NCBI GenBank assembly: GCA_017396865.1 | Contig: JAFQKO010000126.1 | Location: 1 to 5,611, forward strand | Origin: Clostridia bacterium | Lineage (GTDB): Bacteria; Bacillota_A; Clostridia; Oscillospirales; QAKW01 | Direction: 5' to 3' | Length of the DNA stretch: 5,611 nucleotides | The notes under the pieces: model-generated | Told to the model about the DNA's origin: nothing | Databases searched by the model: none | What the model saw: the letters and a program-made list of their open reading frames with translations, nothing else | In this document: positions 1-4,591 of the stretch, piece by piece | Position numbering within the stretch: position 1 is the stretch's first letter | How the letters are laid out: the number at the start of each line of letters is the position of its first letter | Translations under genes and position numbers: made by a program

Positions 1-28
1 ATAATTATAGACAAAAGTTCATCTTTTC

Positions 29-35
29 AAGGGAG
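29..35 (+). promoter_or_regulatory. Ribosome binding site of the first AraC-type gene
   Basis: AAGGGAG lies six bases before the ATG at 42 and supports that start. The only upstream sequence available is bases 1-41, which are AT-rich. They include an AATTATAG stretch at 3-10 that could be part of a -10 element, but the matching -35 would lie outside the window, so no promoter is called. Confidence 0.7.
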
Positions 36-41
36 AAGCGT

Positions 42-776
42 ATGTTTTACGAATATCAGCGATCCATCGGCGAAAATTATCTGCGCATCCGCTCCAAGGG
101 CAGCGAGGGCTTCGATTTTCCGCTACATCTGCATAAAAGCTATGAGCTGGTTTTCGTGGAGAAAGGCACCATGACGGTGCACATCGCCGGCACCGACTAC
201 ACTGTGCAGGCGGGTGAGATGGCCATCATCTTTCCCGGCCAGCTTCACGCCTATTCCTCGCCGGAGCACAATATTTGCCGCCTCTGCATCTTCTCGCCCG
301 ACTACCTGCCCGACCTCAAGGCGGAGCACCACCCCGTTTTTTCGATCGAGCCGGATACGCCGGATCGGCTGTACAAATGCCGTGAAAACCGCTTCGCCGT
401 TAAATCGATCCTCTACGGCATTGCGGCGCGCTACGTGCAGGGAGCACCCTTCTCTGCCGATGCCGAGAACGGCGACCTGATCTGCCGCGTGGTGCAATAC
501 GTGGAGGAGCATTTTGCCGAGGAGATCACCTTAGGTAAGATGGCGGAGGAGCTGGGCTACAGCTACCGCTATCTCTCGGGGGTGGTCAACCGTTGCTTTC
601 ACACCACCTTTCCGCGGGTGGTCAATCGGTTTCGCATCGACTATGCCTGCCGCCTGCTGAAGAAAGGCGGCTGCACCGCCACCGAGATCGCCGCCCTCTG
701 CGGCTTTGAAACCCAGCGTAACTTCAACCGCTGCTTCAAGGAGATCACGGGCAAAACACCGAAAGAATACAAATAA
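42..776 (+). CDS. AraC-family transcriptional regulator with N-terminal cupin sensor
   Basis: A 244-residue DNA-binding regulator, probably ligand-responsive and cytoplasmic. The N-terminal half (about residues 24-75) reads as a cupin/AraC-binding barrel. It has the pattern H29-x-H31-x3-E35, a glycine turn at G42, then an AGEM turn (57-60) and FPGQLH (64-69), so H29, H31, E35 and H69 sit where cupin pocket residues usually fall. Residues about 145-244 form the two helix-turn-helix AraC domain: ITLGKMAEELGYS for the first HTH, and TEIAALCGFETQRNFNRCFK followed by GKTPKEYK for the second, which is the classic AraC C-terminal signature. The length is usual for compact clostridial members. It converges on the minus-strand regulator, and its stop codon is next to a shared hairpin terminator. 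Its target is not shown by the window; the genes upstream of base 1 are candidates. The effector is unknown, but sugars are common for this architecture. Confidence 0.9.
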   Translation: MFYEYQRSIGENYLRIRSKGSEGFDFPLHLHKSYELVFVEKGTMTVHIAGTDYTVQAGEMAIIFPGQLHAYSSPEHNICRLCIFSPDYLPDLKAEHHPVFSIEPDTPDRLYKCRENRFAVKSILYGIAARYVQGAPFSADAENGDLICRVVQYVEEHFAEEITLGKMAEELGYSYRYLSGVVNRCFHTTFPRVVNRFRIDYACRLLKKGGCTATEIAALCGFETQRNFNRCFKEITGKTPKEYK

Positions 777-803
777 GGGCTGCCTAATGCGGCAGCCCTT
801 TTT
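775..803. terminator. Bidirectional Rho-independent terminator between convergent regulators
   Basis: GGGCTGCC (777-784) and GGCAGCCC (791-798) form a perfect 8-bp GC-rich stem around a six-base loop, extended by A-T pairs at 775-776/799-800. It is followed on the plus strand by TTTTT (799-803). Read on the minus strand, it is followed by CTTATTTG, a weaker U-rich tract. The minus-strand gene ends at 784, so its TAG stop (784-786) lies in the stem and loop. Only seven bases separate the two stop codons, so one hairpin can serve both genes. Confidence 0.85.
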
Positions 804-1605
804 GATATTCCGTCGGCGAGATGCCGACGATCTTTTTAAAGGTTTTGCTGAAATGGTAGATATCGGAAAAATGCAGTTCTCTGGCGATCTCGCCGACGGT
901 GAGGGTATCCAAAAGCAGCATCTGCTTGGCCTTTTCGATGCGGTGCTTTTGCCGAAAATCCATGGGGTTATCGCCGCTGTATTCCCGAAAAAGGCGGCGA
1001 AAATACCCCTCGCTGACCCCGCAAAGGCGGGCGATCTCCTCCATACTCAGGTCGGAATCGCTCTCCAGCAGGTCGATCCCCTTGCGGATATAGGAATAGC
1101 GGCTTTTAATAATGCCCTTGCGTGCCTTTTTACAAATCGTTGCAAAGATCCGATAGATCTCGGCATTGATCTGGGGCAAGCAGGCGATATTCTTTTTACA
1201 CTCCTCGGCAATACTCTCGATCGCCAGCGCCATGGATATATCAACGTCCCTGATGCAAAGGGCGGGGAGCAGGGTAGGGGCGATATCCTCGCCTGCTGCA
1301 TCCTGCATTTGGAAATGTAAAACGAAGGTATCCTCCCGCTCGGGGGCGGTATCGAAAAATTCCACCGTATATTCGATGGATTTCGCCATATAAGTCATTT
1401 GATTCTGCGCCGCCTCAAGGACGTTTCCCTTGCTGTCGGTGATCCGCGCACGGCAGTTTTTGAACCAAAGCAGGGTATGAGAGGGCTTGGGCTTGCCGAG
1501 GCAGGTATAAACGTTGCCGCGATCAAACCAATACTGCGCCTTGACCACCGCCTCACTGATCATAAAATCTGTATGGAACAATTCGGTAAAGGGAATGAGT
1601 TTCAT
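784..1605 (-). CDS. AraC-family transcriptional regulator, divergent from the isomerase operon
   Basis: A 273-residue regulator whose C-terminal AraC domain is clear. The first HTH is at about residues 186-206 (LSMEEIARLCGVSEGYFRRL) and the second at about 235-258 (LTVGEIARELHFSDIYHFSK), ending in the family signature GISPTEYQKG (261-270). The N-terminal part (1-130) is predicted to be mainly beta and probably binds the effector. It lacks the H-x-H...E cupin signature seen in the neighbouring regulator, so the ligand is likely different. The start at 1605 is preferred over an in-frame ATG at 1626, because AGGAGGAGGTG (1620-1610) lies directly before it and the upstream start would place that site inside the gene. 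It is transcribed away from the isomerase operon across a 136-base AT-rich gap. This is the typical position of a local activator that controls both itself and the neighbouring operon (inference). Confidence 0.9.
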   Translation of the reverse strand: MKLIPFTELFHTDFMISEAVVKAQYWFDRGNVYTCLGKPKPSHTLLWFKNCRARITDSKGNVLEAAQNQMTYMAKSIEYTVEFFDTAPEREDTFVLHFQMQDAAGEDIAPTLLPALCIRDVDISMALAIESIAEECKKNIACLPQINAEIYRIFATICKKARKGIIKSRYSYIRKGIDLLESDSDLSMEEIARLCGVSEGYFRRLFREYSGDNPMDFRQKHRIEKAKQMLLLDTLTVGEIARELHFSDIYHFSKTFKKIVGISPTEYQKGLPH

Positions 1606-1610
1606 TTCGC

Positions 1611-1620
1611 ACCTCCTCCT
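1611..1620 (-). promoter_or_regulatory. Ribosome binding site deciding the start of the divergent regulator
   Basis: Read on the minus strand, AGGAGGAGGT lies five bases before the ATG at 1605. It is a near-perfect anti-16S match and fixes the start at 1605 rather than at the in-frame ATG at 1626. Confidence 0.8.
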
Positions 1621-1624
1621 TTTC

Positions 1625-1653
1625 ATTGTAGCACACTTTTTTAGAAATTGAAA
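1625..1653 (-). promoter_or_regulatory. Candidate extended -10 promoter for the divergent regulator
   Basis: On the minus strand, TGC-TACAAT (1633-1625) matches an extended -10 element. A weak -35-like TTTCAA (1653-1648) lies exactly 17 bases upstream. The predicted transcription start (about 1618) would fall inside the ribosome binding site and give a very short leader, which counts against it. This is a tentative call made by eye. Confidence 0.35.
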
Positions 1654-1671
1654 CGTTTTTTACAAAAAAAG

Positions 1672-1687
1672 AATGGATAATGCCATT
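1672..1687. promoter_or_regulatory. Candidate operator: AATGG-N6-CCATT inverted repeat
   Basis: AATGG (1672-1676) and CCATT (1683-1687) are a perfect five-base inverted repeat with a six-base spacer. It sits just upstream of the rightward TATAAT, and its right arm touches the poor -35 region. If transcription starts about seven bases after TATAAT, the centre is near -41, a usual place for an activator that contacts RNA polymerase. Short inverted repeats also arise by chance in AT-rich DNA. Confidence 0.3.
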
Positions 1688-1714
1688 TTTATTATTTACA
1701 AATCTTATTATAAT
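1686..1714 (+). promoter_or_regulatory. Candidate promoter of the isomerase operon (good -10, poor -35)
   Basis: A consensus TATAAT at 1709-1714 is followed by a predicted start near 1721, giving a leader of about 20 bases to the ATG at 1742. The 17-base-spaced -35 position (1686-1691) reads TTTTTA, far from TTGACA. The better match TTTACA at 1695-1700 is only eight bases from the -10 and so unusable. A perfect -10 with a poor -35 fits an activator-dependent promoter (inference). Confidence 0.5.
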
Positions 1715-1726
1715 TGAAGATAGAAT

Positions 1727-1732
1727 GGGAGG
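1727..1732 (+). promoter_or_regulatory. Ribosome binding site deciding the isomerase start
   Basis: GGGAGG lies nine bases before the ATG at 1742, which is ideal spacing. An in-frame GTG at 1736 is only three bases from this site, too close for initiation, so the ATG is chosen. Confidence 0.8.
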
Positions 1733-1741
1733 TATGTGCAG

Positions 1742-3127
1742 ATGCTGAACTATCATCTTAAAATTGCACTCGCTCCGATCCGCCGCGACGTGGCGGATCG
1801 CCCCAAGGGAACCCCCTTTAATTGGTTTTCCGCGGAGGAGCGGGCAGAGCGATTTATTTCTTACATCAAACGGAATTTCACAAACGAGCAGATCGAATTC
1901 ATCGACACCGACGGTGCGCTGATCTTCAACGATGAGACCGCCGCCGCGGCCGCTGCCCGCTTCAAGGCGGCAGAAGTCGATGGGATCCTGCTGATCAACT
2001 GCAACTTCGGCAACGAGGAGGCGGCCGCCGAGCTGGCCAAGGCGGTGGGCAAGCCGCTGCTGCTCTGGGCGCCGCTGGACGAGGAATATACCCCCGCAGG
2101 GATCCGCACCACCGATTCCCAATGCGGGCTCTTCGGGATCGCCCGCCAGCTGCAACGCTACCACGTTCCTTTTTCCCACCTGCCCTCCTGCCGCGTAGAG
2201 AGCGCCAAGTTCAAGGCGGGCTTTGAGCGGTTTATCCGCGTGGCCTGCATGGTCAAGAACTTCACCGACCTGCGGATCGGTCAGGTAGGCCCCCGCCCCG
2301 CGCCTTTCTATTCGGTCATCTGGAACGAGGGCGAGCTGATGGAAAAATTCGGCCTGCGGATCACGGCGCTGAACTTCGGCATCATCGAGGATCGAATGAA
2401 GCGCGCCGAAGCCGAATGTCCCGAAGAGATCGCCAAGATCGAGCAATACATCCTCACCCACTACCGACCCGACGAGGATACCCTGCCGCAGATTCGGCCG
2501 ATGGCCACCATGGTGGTGATGTATCAACGGCTGTTCGAGGAATATAAGCTGGACGTGCTGGTGGCGGAATGCTGGACGGCAACGCCCCTCATCTTCAACG
2601 GCCTTGCCCCCTGCACCCCCTACGGTATCCTCAACGACATGGGCTATATGATCGCCTGCGAGAGCGATATCCATTGCGCCATGACGATGGTTTTATTAAA
2701 ATCCGCCACCCTCGGCAAGGGCAAGCCCCTTTTCGGGGAGTTTACGGTGCGGCACCCCGAGCGGGAAAACGTGGAGCTGCTTTGGCATTGCGGCCAATTC
2801 CCCCTCTCCCAAAAGGCAACGGACTGCGAAGCCCGATTGGTCAATCAGCGCTCCTGGTTCCGCGCCAAGAACGGCACCTACACCGTTGCCCGCTTAGATC
2901 AGGAGAGCGGCAGCTATAAGCTGCTGCCCTTGCTCTGCAACGCAACCGACGGCCCTGCCACCAGCGGAACCTACCTCTGGGCAGAGTTTGAGGAGCTGGA
3001 CAAAATTGAGAGCAAGATTTTAGAAGGCCCCTATATCCATCATTTCATCGAGATCGAAGGGGACTACACCGCAGAGCTTCAGGAGTTTTGCAAGTATTTC
3101 CCGCAAATAAACATAGATCATATATAA
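1742..3127 (+). CDS. Sugar isomerase of the L-fucose/L-arabinose isomerase superfamily
   Basis: A 461-residue cytosolic protein expected to interconvert an aldose and a ketose using a divalent metal such as Mn2+. The N-terminal two thirds look like alternating alpha/beta Rossmann-like domains, as in FucI and AraA (for example DGILLINCNFGNEE at 80-93 and KPLLLWAPLDEE at 104-115). The C-terminal part carries the superfamily landmarks: AECWTA (275-280), ACESDI (305-310), FGEF (331-334), LWHCG (347-351) and YIHHF (431-435). E307, E333, H349 and H433 or H434 have an order and spacing very like the metal ligands of E. coli L-arabinose isomerase (E306, E333, H350, H450), so the site appears intact. 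The protein is shorter than FucI (about 590) or AraA (about 500), and the true substrate cannot be read from sequence. It is first in the operon; its TAA overlaps the next ribosome binding site. Confidence is high for the superfamily and low for the substrate. Confidence 0.8.
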   Translation: MLNYHLKIALAPIRRDVADRPKGTPFNWFSAEERAERFISYIKRNFTNEQIEFIDTDGALIFNDETAAAAAARFKAAEVDGILLINCNFGNEEAAAELAKAVGKPLLLWAPLDEEYTPAGIRTTDSQCGLFGIARQLQRYHVPFSHLPSCRVESAKFKAGFERFIRVACMVKNFTDLRIGQVGPRPAPFYSVIWNEGELMEKFGLRITALNFGIIEDRMKRAEAECPEEIAKIEQYILTHYRPDEDTLPQIRPMATMVVMYQRLFEEYKLDVLVAECWTATPLIFNGLAPCTPYGILNDMGYMIACESDIHCAMTMVLLKSATLGKGKPLFGEFTVRHPERENVELLWHCGQFPLSQKATDCEARLVNQRSWFRAKNGTYTVARLDQESGSYKLLPLLCNATDGPATSGTYLWAEFEELDKIESKILEGPYIHHFIEIEGDYTAELQEFCKYFPQINIDHI

Positions 3128-3131
3128 GGAG
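3126..3131 (+). promoter_or_regulatory. Ribosome binding site of the FAD oxidoreductase, overlapping the isomerase stop
   Basis: AAGGAG shares its first two bases with the TAA stop (3125-3127) of the isomerase and lies nine bases before the ATG at 3141. This arrangement favours translational coupling of the two genes. Confidence 0.8.
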
Positions 3132-3140
3132 ACAGAAAAA

Positions 3141-4577
3141 ATGCAGTATCAAATGAACAAGTTTTTGTTTGCAATGATCCTGACCGAGCTGGAAGATGCC
3201 GTCGGCAAGGAGAATTGCTCCACCCGCGCCATCGACAAGGTGACCCACAGCGTCGACTATTATTGGCTTTCCCGTATGTGGGCAGACCGCGGCGAGAGAA
3301 TGCCCGAGGCGGATTTCGTTGTTTGCCCCAAGGATGCCACCGAGGTTTCCAAGGTCGTTAAGATCGCCAACTATTATAAGATCCCCGTGACCACCTGGGG
3401 CGCAGGCGGCGGTACCCAGGGCGGTGCCATCCCCGTTTGCGGCGGTATCGTTCTGGATACCAAGCGGATGAACCAAATTTACGAGGTCAACACCGACGGC
3501 ATGTATATCGAATGCGGCACCGGCGCGATCTATAAGCACATCGAATGGGCGGCCAACGAGGTCGGCAAGGCAACCATGCACTATCCCTCCTCCCTGACCT
3601 GCTCCACCGTGGGCGGCTTTTTGGCCCACCGCGGCATCGGCGTTTGCTCCACCAAGTACGGTAAGATCGACGACATGGTACTGCAGATGGAGGTCGTTCT
3701 CCCCAACGGTGACATCATCAACACCGCCTCCGCACCCAAGCACGCCGCAGGCCCCGATCTCAACCAGATCTTCATCGGCTCCGAGGGGACGCTGGGCATC
3801 ATCACCAAGGCCCAGATCCGCATCTTCGATCAGCCCGAGGAGCGCCGCTTCCGCGGCTTCCTCTTCCAGGATATGCACGGTGCATTCCAAGCCAGCCGCG
3901 AGCTGCTGCAAAAATTCAAGCCCTCCGTTATGCGGCTTTACGACGAAGCCGAAACCGCATCCCTCATCAAAAAGATCGTTGGTGTGGAGCGCAAGGGCGC
4001 CTTTATGAACATCGCCATCGAGGGCGTTAAAGAGCTGGTCGAGGTCGAGGAAAAGATCCTTTTGGAAACCTTCGCCAAATACGGCGCAGAGGACCTCGGC
4101 TCGGAATACGGCGAAAAATGGTGGAAGGAGAAGATCACCTTCTTCTATCCCGGCCATATGATGGATATCCCCCAGATGTTCGGCACGATGGATACCATCG
4201 CCCCCTACGGCAAGATCGAGGAGATCTACTGGGCGATGAAGGAGGCCATCGAGACCAACTTCCCCCAAGCCAAATTTATCGCCCACTTCTCCCATTGGTA
4301 TGAGTGGGGCTCCATGATCTACGACCGCTTTATCATCGAGGGCAAGGACGTGCCCGAGGATCCCGTTGAAGCCCTGCGCCTGCATCAGGCAGTTTGGACC
4401 TGCGGTGTCCGCGCGGCCTTGGCCCACGGCGGTGTAGTCAACGATCACCACGGTGTCGGCATCAAGCTCGGCCGCCTGATGAAGGAGCAATACGGCCCTG
4501 CCATGCAGGTCTTTGAAGGCCTCAAAAAGCAACTCGACCCCAACGGGATCATGAATCCCTTCAAGCTGGGTCTTTAA
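3141..4577 (+). CDS. FAD-binding oxidase/dehydrogenase, VAO/PCMH family (GlcD/AGPS-like)
   Basis: A 478-residue flavoprotein predicted to oxidise a hydroxylated substrate and hand electrons to the downstream Fe-S protein. The PCMH-type FAD domain (about 55-230) has all its landmarks: P63 and the following TEVSKVVKIAN, then TWGAGGGTQGGA (85-96) for the FAD pyrophosphate, GGIVLD (101-106), STVGGFLAHRGIG (155-167) and FIGSEGTLGIIT (211-222). The C-terminal cap and substrate part contain HFSHWYEWGSMIY (382-394), GGVVNDHHGVG (430-440) and LDPNGIMNPFKL near the end. The SHxY...G..IY pattern plus HHGVG resembles alkylglycerone-phosphate synthase (AGPS; its motif is HHHGVG) more than glycolate or D-lactate dehydrogenases, which usually read GEHGIG. 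There is no signal peptide or membrane segment, so it should be cytosolic. No His or Cys stands out as a covalent FAD anchor. A redox role is favoured over AGPS-type lipid chemistry because of the Fe-S neighbour (inference). Confidence 0.88.
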   Translation: MQYQMNKFLFAMILTELEDAVGKENCSTRAIDKVTHSVDYYWLSRMWADRGERMPEADFVVCPKDATEVSKVVKIANYYKIPVTTWGAGGGTQGGAIPVCGGIVLDTKRMNQIYEVNTDGMYIECGTGAIYKHIEWAANEVGKATMHYPSSLTCSTVGGFLAHRGIGVCSTKYGKIDDMVLQMEVVLPNGDIINTASAPKHAAGPDLNQIFIGSEGTLGIITKAQIRIFDQPEERRFRGFLFQDMHGAFQASRELLQKFKPSVMRLYDEAETASLIKKIVGVERKGAFMNIAIEGVKELVEVEEKILLETFAKYGAEDLGSEYGEKWWKEKITFFYPGHMMDIPQMFGTMDTIAPYGKIEEIYWAMKEAIETNFPQAKFIAHFSHWYEWGSMIYDRFIIEGKDVPEDPVEALRLHQAVWTCGVRAALAHGGVVNDHHGVGIKLGRLMKEQYGPAMQVFEGLKKQLDPNGIMNPFKLGL

Positions 4578-4582
4578 GGAGG
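4577..4582 (+). promoter_or_regulatory. Ribosome binding site of the Fe-S protein, overlapping the upstream stop
   Basis: AGGAGG starts on the last base of the TAA (4575-4577) that ends the FAD oxidoreductase gene and lies nine bases before the ATG at 4592. It supports that start over the in-frame ATG at 4598 and repeats the stop/ribosome-site fusion of the previous junction. Confidence 0.85.
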
Positions 4583-4591
4583 TACGCGAAA

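Larger units (their letters stand above)
1606..1741. promoter_or_regulatory. AT-rich divergent promoter/operator region
   Basis: This 136-base gap separates the starts of the divergent regulator and the isomerase operon. It is strikingly AT-rich compared with the GC-rich genes on both sides. It must carry both promoters and probably the operator sites. Visible elements are a TATAAT at 1709-1714 facing right, a TGcTACAAT facing left at 1633-1625, a short inverted repeat at 1672-1687, and a directly repeated TTTACAAA at 1659-1666 and 1695-1702. No small gene or structured riboswitch was seen. Confidence 0.75.

Noticed and set aside
706..1320. Open plus-strand frame (204 codons) across the terminator and the minus-strand regulator
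   Set aside because: It passes through the shared hairpin and is antisense to a clear AraC HTH domain. No ribosome binding site or domain was found.
1605..1626. Upstream in-frame ATG at 1626 as the start of the divergent regulator
   Set aside because: It would place the very strong AGGAGGAGGT site inside the gene and has no ribosome binding site of its own. The start at 1605 fits better.
1648..1665. Catabolite-response (cre) element resembling TTGAAACG...TTTACAA
   Set aside because: The spacing around CG is one base short of the cre consensus on the left side and the right half does not match, so it is probably chance in an AT-rich gap.
1736..1738. In-frame GTG at 1736 as the start of the isomerase
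   Set aside because: It is only three bases from GGGAGG. The ATG at 1742 has ideal nine-base spacing.
1553..2674. Open minus-strand frame (373 codons) running through the isomerase, the AT-rich gap and into the regulator start
   Set aside because: It crosses the divergent promoter region and overlaps the isomerase gene. It has no motif and is not compatible with the well-supported neighbours.
2726..2738. CCCC-TTTTC-GGGG hairpin inside the isomerase gene as a possible terminator
   Set aside because: It has a four-base stem with no following T-tract and lies inside an intact reading frame.
3045..4532. Long open minus-strand frame (495 codons) across the FAD oxidoreductase gene
   Set aside because: It lies antisense to a gene with unmistakable FAD-family motifs. 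It has no ribosome binding site that I can see and no recognisable domain, and is explained by GC-rich third positions (abundant GCC, ATC and GAG codons) that suppress stops on the other strand.
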